DNA of 64,000 nucleotides from an uncultured Lachnospiraceae bacterium (GTDB taxonomy: Bacteria > Bacillota > Clostridia > Lachnospirales > Lachnospiraceae): assembly GCA_947174495.1 (NCBI GenBank), contig CAMWJC010000002.1, positions 1 to 64,000 of the forward strand, read 5' to 3'. Positions 1 to 8,843 of this stretch are shown here, in pieces. Every line of letters begins with the position of its first letter. Positions within the stretch are counted from its first letter, which is position 1. A program made the position numbers and the translations under genes. The notes beneath the pieces are model-generated. The model was not told the origin of the DNA, did not search any database, and worked only from the letters and a program-made list of their open reading frames with translations.

Positions 1-479
1 AAGAAGTAGAAATCAAGACCCCCATTGAAACCTGTATGACACCCGTCATCTCCGGCAAGAAGATGGCAGTGGTTCCTATTCTTCGTGCAGGTCTTGGAAT
101 GGTAGGTGGTATTCTCGCTTTAGTTCCCTCCGCAAAGGTAGGACATATCGGTCTATATAGAGACCCTGAGACTCATGAGCCTCACGAATACTACTGCAAG
201 CTTCCTGAGCCCATTGACCAGCGAACCATTGTCGTTCTGGACCCCATGCTTGCTACCGGAGGTTCTGGTGCGGAAGCCGTTGACTTTATTAAACAGCATG
301 GCGGTAAGAACATTAAATTTATGTGTATTATTGCTGCTCCGGAAGGACTCAAGCGACTGACCGAAGCGCATCCCGATATTCAGGTTTATGTAGGGCATCT
401 GGATCGATGCCTGAATGAACATGCTTACATCTGCCCGGGACTTGGCGATGCAGGCGATCGTATCTTCGGTACGAAATGA
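1..479 (+). CDS. upp: Uracil phosphoribosyltransferase, 5' end missing
   Basis: Makes UMP from uracil and PRPP in pyrimidine salvage (cytosol). The reading frame is open from base 3 to the TGA at 477-479, so the gene enters from outside the window and about 50 N-terminal residues are absent; the ATG at 36 is internal. Visible family signatures are the PRPP-binding loop [13 protein letters not shown], the [10 protein letters not shown] segment and the C-terminal uracil-binding stretch [16 protein letters not shown], which ends the protein as in full-length Upp. It is the only plus-strand gene here and converges with the hydrogenase/MCP gene; a shared terminator lies between them. Confidence 0.95.
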   Translation, partial: EVEIKTPIETCMTPVISGKKMAVVPILRAGLGMVGGILALVPSAKVGHIGLYRDPETHEPHEYYCKLPEPIDQRTIVVLDPMLATGGSGAEAVDFIKQHGGKNIKFMCIIAAPEGLKRLTEAHPDIQVYVGHLDRCLNEHAYICPGLGDAGDRIFGTK

Positions 480-480
480 A

Positions 481-600
481 ACAACGGACGTCACGCTTTG
501 CGAGCCGTCCTTATGTCAACGATGAGAAACACGCTTTGCGAGTTTCTCACGTTCGCGGGCGGCGCCAAATTGGAATGCAAGCATTCCAGCTTGGCTTATG
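481..600. repeat. Hairpin cluster with repeated ACGCTTTGCGAG core
   Basis: Non-coding stretch after upp. The 12-mer ACGCTTTGCGAG occurs twice. Around the second copy TGAGAAAC (523-530) pairs with GTTTCTCA (542-549). A further stem pairs TGGAATGC (571-578) with GCATTCCA (581-588), flanked by CCAA/TTGG. The design resembles the larger hairpin element at 56.2-56.6 kb, which also carries ACGCT/AGCGT cores. No protein is apparent. Confidence 0.5.
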
Positions 601-614
601 CCTTCCGCGCAAAC

Positions 615-641
615 AAAAGCCGGCTTCATCAGCCGGCTTTT
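615..641. terminator. Bidirectional intrinsic terminator
   Basis: AAAAGCCGGCT (615-625), loop TCATC, AGCCGGCTTTT (631-641): a GC-rich 11-bp stem with A and T runs on either side. It serves upp on the plus strand and the convergent hydrogenase/MCP gene on the minus strand. Confidence 0.9.
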
Positions 642-646
642 TAATA

Positions 647-2572
647 TCAAGTTTTGATTGCCGCATCCATCTGTCCTGAGATCCGCTCCACCAATTCTTC
701 AATCTCAACTGTCTTCGCCGCAATCTCTTTGCTACCCGAAGCAAGATCTGACAGCTTTTCATTAATTCTGGAAATGTTCTCTACAAATTTCTCAGATTCT
801 CCATTCAGCTCCTCCATAGCTGGAATAATGGTATCACTCTGGGTTCTGCCATCCTCAATAGCGCCTTTGGTCTGTACGGAAAGATCTCTGACCCGATTTG
901 CGATTACCGCAAAGCCTCTACCTGCTTCCCCGCTTCTGGCCGCTTCAATTCCCGCATTCAATGCCAGCATGTTGGTCTGGTTGGAAATTTTAATGATTGC
1001 CTCATTAATCTCGTCATATCCATGAACTGATTTGGTAACCTTGGCAACGGATTCCTTCAGCGTACTGCTGAACTGTGCAATCTCTTCTACTGCATGGGCT
1101 AGTTCATCGGTATCGTTCGCAGAGGTTCTATTGCCAGCTGCCAACTCCTTCATTGCAAGCTTGATCCGTTCAAACTCCTCATCGATCTCCTGATACTGCC
1201 TTTCTTTCAGCTCCTGTCTTTCCTGCAGCTGCTGCGTCAGGCGTCCCATAGCCTCCTTTTCTACCTCCAGCTCACCCTTTACAAAATGAACACAATTTTC
1301 CGGCTTGTTGACACCACTTGCAATTGCTGCCGCCATTGTCCGGCAACTGTCATATCCGCAGGCACTACAATTAATGTTACGGTCTTCTTCCGTATTCTTA
1401 TTCATAGAAGTAAAGATCTTCTCTAATTGTGCTCTGTCAATGGGCTTTATTCTGTGGTCTCTGTTGCTATATGTACAAATAAAATCTTCCAGTTTCAGAT
1501 CCTTAAACTGTTCATTGAACTGCTTAAGCCGGGCTGCATAGTCTATTTGGGTGTTCCAAGGATCTTTTTTGCTTGCACTGTGATCCGCACACCTCTGTTT
1601 ATGTATTTCAAATAAAATATCATCATTATCCGCATTAGCAGGATCGGTAGCGGTTCCGTAAATACATCCCCCCCCGCAGTTTAATGCGTCTACCATAAAA
1701 GGAAGCTTTTTACCGTTCTTTACTCTCTCTGCATAAACCTCCAGAAAATGATAGGCATGTTTTTCTCCCTCTATCTGCCGCACCATCACATCTTTGCCTA
1801 AGAAATGCTCCACATTTTCTCTTAAGCCCCCGGGCTGCGGATAAAGACTTCCCAAACCATATTCAATCTCATCTGAAGCGTCATAGCCAGCAAGACTGAC
1901 ACCGGCAAGCTTTTTCATCAGATGGTCAAATGTGACGTTATAAGATACATAATTCTTATTCTGCGGTCTTGAAATTTCTGACTTCTTTGCTATACAGGGA
2001 CTGATAAAAGCCAGCTTATCCGTAACCTTCATGTACTTTTTCACATAGATTGCACCGCACATTAAAGGACTGTGCACCGGTACAAGCTTCGGAACCAGTT
2101 CTGGCACATACATCTCAATATAATCCACGATTGCCGGACAAGGCTGGGAAATTCCGCCCTCAAAATGGTATTTGGTAATATAATTCAAATACCCCCATGT
2201 GGTGATATCTGCACCAAAGCTGATACTGATAATATGATTAACGCCAAGGCTCTTTAAATACCCCAGAACATGCTTGTACTGCCCGGGATAGTTGGCAATA
2301 AATGCCGGAGCGACCAATATACTGATCTGCTCTCCCCTTTTAAGAGCATCCAAAAATTCATCCGTGTCATCCTGAAAGTTTCTTGCACCGTGTCTGCAGG
2401 CATCAATACAAGCACCGCAATGCACACAGGCATCTCCATCTACCATTACACGGTTCCTTCCATTCTCTTCCGCTGCAATATTCGCTCCAAGCACCGGACA
2501 GGTAGAAATACATCTGTTGCATCCTGTACATTTGCTGTCTGTAAAAACAAGTCCTTCATTAAGCTTTTTCAA
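647..2572 (-). CDS. Ferredoxin/[FeFe]-hydrogenase-like sensor fused to chemotaxis signalling domain
   Basis: About 641 aa, soluble, no membrane segment. Domains in order (numbered from the ATG at 2587): two 4Fe-4S motifs (Cys20/23/26/30 and Cys54/57/60/64); an H-cluster-type domain with SQPCPAIV (about 147-154), SPCIAKK (196-202) and NCGGGCIYG (303-311); a further Cys-rich 4Fe-4S motif CSACGYDSC (about 410); a coiled coil; and a methyl-accepting chemotaxis hairpin tip [20 protein letters not shown]. The first H-cluster motif departs from the usual TSCCP of catalytic enzymes, so a redox or H2 sensor (HydS-like) is more likely than a turnover enzyme (inference). Start: the ATG at 2587 has AGG directly against it, whereas AGGATGAGGTG sits at proper distance from the TTG at 2572. 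It has its own sigma-A-like promoter. Confidence 0.85.
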   Translation of the reverse strand: MKKLNEGLVFTDSKCTGCNRCISTCPVLGANIAAEENGRNRVMVDGDACVHCGACIDACRHGARNFQDDTDEFLDALKRGEQISILVAPAFIANYPGQYKHVLGYLKSLGVNHIISISFGADITTWGYLNYITKYHFEGGISQPCPAIVDYIEMYVPELVPKLVPVHSPLMCGAIYVKKYMKVTDKLAFISPCIAKKSEISRPQNKNYVSYNVTFDHLMKKLAGVSLAGYDASDEIEYGLGSLYPQPGGLRENVEHFLGKDVMVRQIEGEKHAYHFLEVYAERVKNGKKLPFMVDALNCGGGCIYGTATDPANADNDDILFEIHKQRCADHSASKKDPWNTQIDYAARLKQFNEQFKDLKLEDFICTYSNRDHRIKPIDRAQLEKIFTSMNKNTEEDRNINCSACGYDSCRTMAAAIASGVNKPENCVHFVKGELEVEKEAMGRLTQQLQERQELKERQYQEIDEEFERIKLAMKELAAGNRTSANDTDELAHAVEEIAQFSSTLKESVAKVTKSVHGYDEINEAIIKISNQTNMLALNAGIEAARSGEAGRGFAVIANRVRDLSVQTKGAIEDGRTQSDTIIPAMEELNGESEKFVENISRINEKLSDLASGSKEIAAKTVEIEELVERISGQMDAAIKT

Positions 2573-2659
2573 TGTGTCACACCTCATCCTGTAATTTTAT
2601 TTTTGCCGTAATTCTAACAAACTGATATGAACAACCGTTCACAAATTTTTCTCAATGCA

Positions 2660-2689
2660 ATTATATGATATTTTTTGTCAGCTCGTCAA
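2660..2689 (-). promoter_or_regulatory. Sigma-A-like promoter of the hydrogenase/MCP gene
   Basis: On the minus strand TTGACG (2689-2684), an 18-base spacer, then TATAAT (2665-2660). The leader to the start codon is about 80 bases. The rest of 2588-2733 shows nothing else recognisable. Confidence 0.65.
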
Positions 2690-2733
2690 CTATATTAATA
2701 AAAGCATCCATCAATTGTTTTCTTTTGACTATC

Positions 2734-2889
2734 TTAATGCAGGTTTTTAATCCACTTCCAGTCCCATTTAAAGATTTTGCATTTCTTGTCTAACTTATAA
2801 GACTTAACATACTCATAGCTTATATATGTTAGGCCTCGATGATTCCCACAAATATTTTCCTTTTCCGCTCTGATACAATTAACAAATCC
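2734..2889 (-). pseudogene. Decayed C-terminal piece of an unidentified protein
   Basis: Directly downstream of the FkbM gene, one minus-strand frame is open for 51 codons to a TAA at 2736-2734 but has no start; an in-frame TAA lies immediately upstream. The translation looks like real protein, rich in Lys, Tyr and Trp: it starts GFVNCIRAEKEN and ends KWDWKWIKNLH. Such basic aromatic tails are common in glycosyltransferases, so it is probably the remnant of a lost island gene (inference). Confidence 0.4.
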
Positions 2890-2905
2890 TTATAGTGCAT
2901 ATCCA

Positions 2906-3940
2906 TTATGGTAAAGCATATAACACTGTTTCATAATCAGTCAGTGAATAATGCCTAAGATAAAATGTATAATCTGAACAATATTCCAGTATCTTTTGGG
3001 GAATCTGCCATATGTCTACAAAATCATGATAAATACTAATTGCAAGCTTAGGTTTACTCTTTATAATAGTATCCTTAGCTCCTTCCAGCGCCTTTATCTC
3101 CGCTCCTTCAATATCCATCTTAATAAATGTTACCCTTTTCCCCTTTAATGCCTTATCTAGTGTTGTAACTTCTATGTCTGTTTCTCCCTCTGAAGTAATG
3201 CTTGATGCACCATTTGCAATTGCTTGAAAATGTAACGTTGTCTCCTCGTTCCAGCAGCCTTTTTCGATGATTTCATGTTCTATTCCGCATTTCAACAAAT
3301 TGTTATGACACTTTTCAACATTGTGCAAATCTGGCTCAAATGCATATACAAATGACTTAGTATCCTCCCCTTTCATGCACCAATTATTAAAATAAACTGA
3401 TGTCATACCATCAAAACAGCCAGCATCCACAAAAATCTCCTCTTTCGCTGGCTGCAGATCTTCTAAATCAAAATATTGCTTTCTCGACAATTCATCCAAT
3501 AAATGTCCTGCATCAATAATCTTTTCCGTCTTTATTCCATTTAAAACCAACTGCTCATACATATTTTTATAATGTAATCTTGATGATATAACAATCGTTT
3601 CTCCGCGGTATGCTTTTATAAAATCAAAAAATGATATCACTGGTACACCTTCAATTGCATCCACTTTGGGGTCACTGTCAACAAAACATTTCCAATGATA
3701 ATCTTTTGTCACCTTGTATAAATCCTTCCCCCATATTCCTGCACCAAAGATCACTATATCAGATGTTTTTCTTGCTCTATCCAGCAAGCTATAAAACGTT
3801 TGTCCCTCAGTTATTCCTAATACCATTTGGCGAACATAACTACTATCTTTAGTCAAACTGTACAACAATCTCTGCGAAAATATTTTTTTTGAAATATCAT
3901 CACCCAAATGTTCATTTATCTCCTTTATCACTTTATTCAT
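2906..3940 (-). CDS. Rossmann-like domain + FkbM-family methyltransferase
   Basis: 344 aa. Residues about 60-145 form the Rossmann-like add-on recurring across this island (IVIFGAGIWG, then FVDSDP, then TIVISS). Residues about 168-344 are a class I SAM methyltransferase of the FkbM type: VDAGCFDGMTS as SAM-binding motif I and KMDIEGAE later. FkbM enzymes usually O-methylate sugars or glycan-linked groups. Start chosen at 3940 because GGAGG lies 7 bases upstream; the frame is open further upstream but through decayed sequence. Last gene of the island, separated from the next by about 420 bases of degraded ORFs, so its expression may be weak or independent. Confidence 0.8.
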   Translation of the reverse strand: MNKVIKEINEHLGDDISKKIFSQRLLYSLTKDSSYVRQMVLGITEGQTFYSLLDRARKTSDIVIFGAGIWGKDLYKVTKDYHWKCFVDSDPKVDAIEGVPVISFFDFIKAYRGETIVISSRLHYKNMYEQLVLNGIKTEKIIDAGHLLDELSRKQYFDLEDLQPAKEEIFVDAGCFDGMTSVYFNNWCMKGEDTKSFVYAFEPDLHNVEKCHNNLLKCGIEHEIIEKGCWNEETTLHFQAIANGASSITSEGETDIEVTTLDKALKGKRVTFIKMDIEGAEIKALEGAKDTIIKSKPKLAISIYHDFVDIWQIPQKILEYCSDYTFYLRHYSLTDYETVLYALP

Positions 3941-4236
3941 TATTTTACCTCCATGCCTTTCTTCCATATCCTTTATATGTTCCAACGCCTGAATTGGTAA
4001 TTCTTTATCTGCTTCAAACTCATCTGAAAACACTGTGCTAAAATATTCTTCTGAACAGCTATCTCCATTCCATCATCATTCCCAACTACTTGCAGCAAAT
4101 AAATGACAGTTATATATATTTCCAAAAATTCCTCATCATCTACCATTTCATAATTTTCCATACAGACGAAACATTCCACTGCTGTCTAAAGTTAAACGTC
4201 CGTAAACGCGTATATTAATTCCTCGTAGCTAACCAT
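3941..4236 (-). pseudogene. Degraded ORF in front of the FkbM gene (two stops, one frameshift)
   Basis: An ATG at 4236 preceded by AGAGAG begins MVSYEELIYAFTDV, then meets TAA and TAG, then continues in the same frame with protein-like residues (ECFVCMENYEMVDDEEFLEI...). Near 4065 the plausible coding frame shifts and runs on (CSEEYFSTVFSDEFEADKEL...) straight into the FkbM frame. This is either a decayed small gene or a lost N-terminal part of the FkbM protein. Both reading frames have an acidic, non-random composition. Family unknown. Confidence 0.4.
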
Positions 4237-4275
4237 TTTCAAGCTCTCTCTTATAATTGTTTAAATTGTAACAGT

Positions 4276-4380
4276 TCATTCTACATTTAGCAACTTCCTT
4301 TGTATCCGAATCAATTTCGCTGGATATTGAGCATCCGGCTCATTGCCCGTAGGTGCAAATTTATACTGCCTGATGTACCT
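4276..4380 (-). pseudogene. Short degraded C-terminal fragment
   Basis: Overlapping the 3' end of the isomerase gene, a different minus-strand frame reads RQYKFAPTGNEPDAQYP and then KLIRIQRKLLNVE before a TGA (4278-4276). It has no start. The composition looks like a genuine protein tail, so it is probably another recombination remnant. The alternative is a frameshifted original end of the isomerase gene. Confidence 0.3.
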
Positions 4381-5305
4381 GCTCTACAAAATATTTTCCA
4401 ATATCTACAATAAAATGCAGTACACTTTGCTTCATCTGCACCGGAAAAGCACTGAGTACAGGCGCAGTTTCAAAACTTAACACCTTGTCAAACCGAATTT
4501 TCGCAAGGCCTCGAAGAAATCCTTCCCAGTCTGTAGAAGGTGTATTTTCACGGCCTGCCGTAAATGTAAACGGGATTTGATGCAGATCAGCAATCCCATC
4601 ATTGTCATGTATATGGAGTACCTTTAGGCGGTATCCCAGTGTAACAATAAACTCTTCCGGATCAATTCCCAGAAGGTTCGCATGCCCCGTATCAAAGCAA
4701 AATCCAAGAACCTCGGCACCATACCTCTCGTTAAAGCGGTCTATACGCTGTGCAGCCTTATGGGCATCGCAGCAAGGACCTTCCACAATATGCCCGGCTA
4801 TGTTATTATATATATTTTCTATGCATATGGTAATCTTCAGCTCCTTTGCCATAGGTGCAAGCGTATCCAAAAACCGCTCTGTCTCCTGCCACTCTGCTTC
4901 CTCCGACCCCAGATAATGCGCTAATTTGAAGCCATGCATCACGATATAGGAACAGTCAAAAAATCGGCATATTTCCATACTTTTGGGGCCCACCTGCTTC
5001 ATCAGGTATGTGTTAATCTCAGGCCTGGCCTGCGGTACATACATAGGGTACGGCATATGCATCTGGCTGATGCGCACGCCTGCATCCTGCGCTCCCTTTT
5101 TATGCTGTGCAAAAAACGCCTCCAACTGCGCAGGTGTCCTGTCAAAAAAATTGTTTATTTCAAAACTGTAAATATCCATATTCTGCAGATAGGCATTCAA
5201 GCTGAAATCACAGCAGGTGAAGCCCGCTTCCTTAAGCATCTCAAAACCTGCTGCCGGATCCTTATCCTTTACAACATTCTTTGTCTGTACTCCAATCTCT
5301 AACAT
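4361..5305 (-). CDS. Sugar-phosphate isomerase/epimerase-like TIM barrel
   Basis: 314 aa, xylose-isomerase-like / AP-endonuclease-2 fold. Metal-site signatures are spread as in the family: QMHMPY, VMHGFKL, CIENIYNN (Glu), FCFDTGHAN (Asp/His), LHIHDNDG (His/Asp) and LSFETAP (Glu). The protein probably isomerises or epimerises a sugar or polyol-derived substrate for the glycan made by this island; the substrate cannot be read from sequence. The start ATG overlaps the stop of the upstream gene by 7 bases, so the two are translationally coupled, and that neighbour is a second member of the same fold. Confidence 0.8.
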   Translation of the reverse strand: MLEIGVQTKNVVKDKDPAAGFEMLKEAGFTCCDFSLNAYLQNMDIYSFEINNFFDRTPAQLEAFFAQHKKGAQDAGVRISQMHMPYPMYVPQARPEINTYLMKQVGPKSMEICRFFDCSYIVMHGFKLAHYLGSEEAEWQETERFLDTLAPMAKELKITICIENIYNNIAGHIVEGPCCDAHKAAQRIDRFNERYGAEVLGFCFDTGHANLLGIDPEEFIVTLGYRLKVLHIHDNDGIADLHQIPFTFTAGRENTPSTDWEGFLRGLAKIRFDKVLSFETAPVLSAFPVQMKQSVLHFIVDIGKYFVEQVHQAV

Positions 5306-6555
5306 TGCTCTGCCTCCCGCTGCAGCCTGTCATAGTAATACGACGGCATATACTCGTCATTAAAATAACCAATATTTTGAATGCCCATCTCCTGAAGCTG
5401 CGCCGCAATCTCATGATAATAGGTGTTACAGATAATGACGCCGCAGTCCTGCGGCAAATCCTTTAACGCTTCCGGTTCCTTTACCGCAAGCCCCTCCAAT
5501 TCCGTTCCCCAAAGCCGGGGATTATTATCACAGGTAAAAAGCGGCGGATACTTTTCGCCATAACATTTCATATAGTTACGACACATATTTCCGGCGCCAA
5601 AAAGAGCAACACGCTTATACTTTTTCAAATCTTTTTCCATATTTATCTGCAGGACAAAGTAGTCAAAAAGAGCTTTGTACATAGGGAATAACTCATATCG
5701 CAGAAGTGGCGAAAAAGACAGCGCCGTATCTGTCGCCTCCAAAATCAGGTCTCCGTCAAAGGCTGTCTCCCTAAGTCCCCTAACCGCTCCAAGCCAGTCC
5801 ATGGTATCTTGATTTTTCTGTGCACAGGTAAAAGGAAGAAGCCTTGACATGTGCTGACCGTCATTTTCCGTCAGGATCACCGCACAAATACGCTCTCCTA
5901 AGACAGATGTCATGCGCTGGATATCCTGTCCACAGAGATTACAGACGCCAAGATCAAGGCAAAAGCCAAAGCGCTGCATCCCCACCTCCCTGTTCAGGCC
6001 GTCAACCCAAGCTGCCGCTGTCACTGCATCCGAACATACACCGCGTACCAAATGACCATTCTGACTACGGCACTGATTGGTAAACAGGATCCTTGTATCC
6101 GAATCCGGACATCTAGAAGCAAGCGCGAGAAAAAAATCACGGTTTTCCTCCCACAAGTTTTTGGACGAACTGTGCTGCAGCGGTTGCACAATGATCGTCT
6201 TACATCCTATCTGCGTGCAGGCCTCCATACAGTCCGTCTGAATCTGCAAAAAAATTTCCCTGTCTCCCGGACTGTCTGAGTCCATCTGCGAGTCTATAAA
6301 TGGCAGTCTTGCAATAGAGGGCAGAAAATCCTTTTCTCTCAACCCTTCCATACATTTTTGGTAAGCCCTTCTCTTTGCCTGCGGTCTGTATTTCTTTCCA
6401 TTTCTTTCTCTGCCTGTCAATATTTCGTGCAAGGGTGCAAAAACACCAAAATCAAACATAATCTCATGTATACCTGCTGCCCTGAGCCTATGTATGCTCT
6501 GTCTTGGATTTTCATCATTATAGATCACAGACGCCATTGCACAAACTAATTTCAT
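5299..6555 (-). CDS. TIM-barrel isomerase-like protein with C-terminal Rossmann-like domain
   Basis: 418 aa. Residues 1-280 resemble the neighbouring xylose-isomerase-like protein but with altered metal positions: FCLDLGVCN replaces FDTGHAN and VILTENDG replaces HIHDNDG, so activity may differ or be lost. Residues about 300-410 hold the island's add-on domain (RVALFGAGNMCRNY, TCDNNPRLWG, GVIICNTYY). Start at 6555 chosen for the AGGAGAGAGG site just upstream, which overlaps the stop codon of the preceding gene (13-base gap). The pairing of an intact and a diverged barrel suggests paralogy or a heteromeric enzyme (inference). Confidence 0.7.
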   Translation of the reverse strand: MKLVCAMASVIYNDENPRQSIHRLRAAGIHEIMFDFGVFAPLHEILTGRERNGKKYRPQAKRRAYQKCMEGLREKDFLPSIARLPFIDSQMDSDSPGDREIFLQIQTDCMEACTQIGCKTIIVQPLQHSSSKNLWEENRDFFLALASRCPDSDTRILFTNQCRSQNGHLVRGVCSDAVTAAAWVDGLNREVGMQRFGFCLDLGVCNLCGQDIQRMTSVLGERICAVILTENDGQHMSRLLPFTCAQKNQDTMDWLGAVRGLRETAFDGDLILEATDTALSFSPLLRYELFPMYKALFDYFVLQINMEKDLKKYKRVALFGAGNMCRNYMKCYGEKYPPLFTCDNNPRLWGTELEGLAVKEPEALKDLPQDCGVIICNTYYHEIAAQLQEMGIQNIGYFNDEYMPSYYYDRLQREAEQC

Positions 6556-6568
6556 ACAAACCTCTCTC

Positions 6569-8818
6569 CTACAATAGTCTCTTTTCAATCAATGCCTTTA
6601 ATTTGGTGGAGCTTGTAGATTGTGTATATGGGAAAAATACCATATCCACACCGTTTTTTTCGAGAAATGTCTTTTCTCCGAGCCAGTCCGGATTATTGAT
6701 ATAATCACTACCTGAAAACTGACAGTCAAACTGATACCTACGGTACGCCTCTCTGGTTCCCGCATACCCCAGCGGAATTTCCACCGCCTCGTCCACATAT
6801 CTGCAGCTTCGTACCATCTCAATCCGCTCTTCAAACGGAATGTAGGGTTCTGTCCTTTTGTTCTTGCGCACGCCTTCGTCCGTCACGACCCCCACAATCA
6901 AATAATCACATTGCTCCTTGGCATGTTTAAACATATTCAGGTGTCCGATATGAAACAGATCAAAAACGCCTGCAATATATCCCACATGATACTTTTTAGC
7001 TTGAGGCTGTCCTCCGCTTTTATCCATCTCTCGAATGCCCGCCGGCATTGTCCTCGGATACTGTGCATTTACATCATAGACACCATAATGCTTGACCCCC
7101 AGATGCTGCAGTTGCCTCATAACCGACACATAATCCTTGATACAGATAATGACCTTATATTCTTCCGGCTTCAACTCTTTTAACAGTTCGGGAGAGCAGA
7201 TGGAAATTCCGTTCATCTGTTCACTCCATTTTTTCTCCTGATTATCTATAATGGCGTATACAGGATATTCTTTCTGCGTTGCCAAAAATTTTTTGGCAAA
7301 ATTACCCGAACCAAATAAAATCAGTTTTTTATTTTCCAGTCCCTTAAAAATATCAACAAAAAGCCGCTGATATTGTGCTTGCGAAAAATTCATGCGCTGC
7401 CTGTTTGTATGAATAACCTCGTAGTTGCGCTCATATTTCTCCAAAAAGCTTTTCATTTCACTTTTGTTTCGCAGCTTCTTGATAAACTCGTTTGCCATGC
7501 GCTTCCAGAGTTCTATCTCCTGATCCAGCCCGTAGCGCTGCTCCAAAAATCTCTGAGGTAGGATCAACTCCATCTCCGGTGCCCCGAGATATGTCACCTG
7601 CACTGCCCTGTAAACAATTACATTCGCAGGGTAATTTTCCTCATAAAACTCCTGATCATAAAAAATATACTCACCATCTATATGAAAGCTATTTAGCGGA
7701 ACAAGATCCAAATATCCTCTTCTAAGACAAACTCCCCTTGCAGCTTCCTGTGCACCATCTACATGCTCGGAAGAATTTAAAATAATCTCGCGAAAACGAT
7801 CCATTTCCTTAATGAAAGCTTCCTGGTCCTCCTTAAGAAGCCTGCGTAGATACAAAACAGCCGACTCTGCACTGACATACGGCATCACATAGTTTTCCGC
7901 CTGCAATTCTCCTTCAATCACCTTAATACCATGTTTTTTCAGATCCTGCGCATTTTCGGCCAGGTGCTGCAGGTTTTCTCTGCCTTCTCTGTAAAGCGCC
8001 CTCTTTTCTACCGTCTGATTCTCTCTGATGATTGTCGCAAGCGCATTTGCCCTTCCCCTGTCCGTTGACAGGGTCACGTGCAGCACATTAGAAAAGCTTC
8101 CGTCTGCCGGGCATTCTATCAGATAGGCGTTTGCCATTTTATGGAACAATCCATTATGCGCCAGATCCGTAAGCAGACACTCCTCCTCCAGGAAAACAGT
8201 GTCAGGTTCATGATACCTTGGAAAATAACGAATTCCCAGTTCCTCCTGGGGCAGATAATCCTGTGAATAAATGAGCTGTGGTTGATCAAGCCCCGGGAAT
8301 ACAGAATAAAAGCGCCTGTTTAAAAAAAACGCCTGCAAAAGCATATCCGAAAGCTCTGCCTCCGAATAGTTGCGCCCTTCTAAACGCTGTGCGCCACCTG
8401 CTCCTGCTCTTCTATAATGTTCGATTCCATCAAAATTTCTGCCTGTATAAGGATCTCTGTCTCCACAAAAATAACGAATTCCCAGACGATTTTCCATACC
8501 CAGCAATAAAAGCCCCTGCGGTAACAGAAGCCTGTGCCATACCTGTAGGGTGCAGACAGGGTCAGCGCTTTGCGACAGTACCTGCACCGCCACAATATAC
8601 TCAAATCGCCCCTGATTGCGCAGCAGAAAATCCGGCTCAAGCGTCTCCTGCATGCAGGCGCATTCCAGCCGCACCTTCCTCTCTCTTAACAGCTCGGACA
8701 GACTGTCATTATTGTCTGCCGTAACATATAACAGGTCTGCTCCTTCCTTAAAATCATACCAACTGAGCAGACCCTTTGGCAAATCTCTGATAATTTCTTC
8801 CGCTTTAATCGCCATCAC
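6569..8818 (-). CDS. Multidomain protein: methyltransferase-like + kinase-like + Rossmann + cytidylyltransferase
   Basis: 749 aa, GTG start with GGAGAGG upstream. Residues about 20-200 match methyltransferase-like domains of glycan clusters (MENRLGIRYFCGDRDPYTGR) but lack a clear glycine-rich SAM motif I. Residues about 225-410 look like a sugar/choline-kinase-like fold (DLVPLNSF, YDQEF). Residues 497-582 are the Rossmann add-on (LILFGSGNFAKK, AIIDNQ, VIICI). Residues 610-749 are a nucleotidyltransferase of the TagD/glycerol-3-phosphate cytidylyltransferase type: FDLFHIGH contains the HxGH motif, and STSSTKL is the distal serine/threonine motif. Likely makes a CDP-activated alcohol or phospho-group; the head group is unknown. 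Confidence 0.7.
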   Translation of the reverse strand: MMAIKAEEIIRDLPKGLLSWYDFKEGADLLYVTADNNDSLSELLRERKVRLECACMQETLEPDFLLRNQGRFEYIVAVQVLSQSADPVCTLQVWHRLLLPQGLLLLGMENRLGIRYFCGDRDPYTGRNFDGIEHYRRAGAGGAQRLEGRNYSEAELSDMLLQAFFLNRRFYSVFPGLDQPQLIYSQDYLPQEELGIRYFPRYHEPDTVFLEEECLLTDLAHNGLFHKMANAYLIECPADGSFSNVLHVTLSTDRGRANALATIIRENQTVEKRALYREGRENLQHLAENAQDLKKHGIKVIEGELQAENYVMPYVSAESAVLYLRRLLKEDQEAFIKEMDRFREIILNSSEHVDGAQEAARGVCLRRGYLDLVPLNSFHIDGEYIFYDQEFYEENYPANVIVYRAVQVTYLGAPEMELILPQRFLEQRYGLDQEIELWKRMANEFIKKLRNKSEMKSFLEKYERNYEVIHTNRQRMNFSQAQYQRLFVDIFKGLENKKLILFGSGNFAKKFLATQKEYPVYAIIDNQEKKWSEQMNGISICSPELLKELKPEEYKVIICIKDYVSVMRQLQHLGVKHYGVYDVNAQYPRTMPAGIREMDKSGGQPQAKKYHVGYIAGVFDLFHIGHLNMFKHAKEQCDYLIVGVVTDEGVRKNKRTEPYIPFEERIEMVRSCRYVDEAVEIPLGYAGTREAYRRYQFDCQFSGSDYINNPDWLGEKTFLEKNGVDMVFFPYTQSTSSTKLKALIEKRLL

Positions 8819-8843
8819 GAAATACTGTCCTCTCCTTCTTCAG

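Noticed and set aside
36..479. Complete upp gene starting at the ATG at 36
   Set aside because: The frame is open to the window edge and upstream codons read as Upp sequence; the gene is truncated by the window.
647..2572. Catalytic [FeFe]-hydrogenase
   Set aside because: The first H-cluster loop is QPCP, not TSCCP, and the C-terminal half is a chemotaxis signalling domain; a sensor is more likely.
8278..8724. Plus-strand 148-codon ORF
   Set aside because: Lies inside the multidomain cytidylyltransferase gene on the other strand; composition is that of an antisense shadow.
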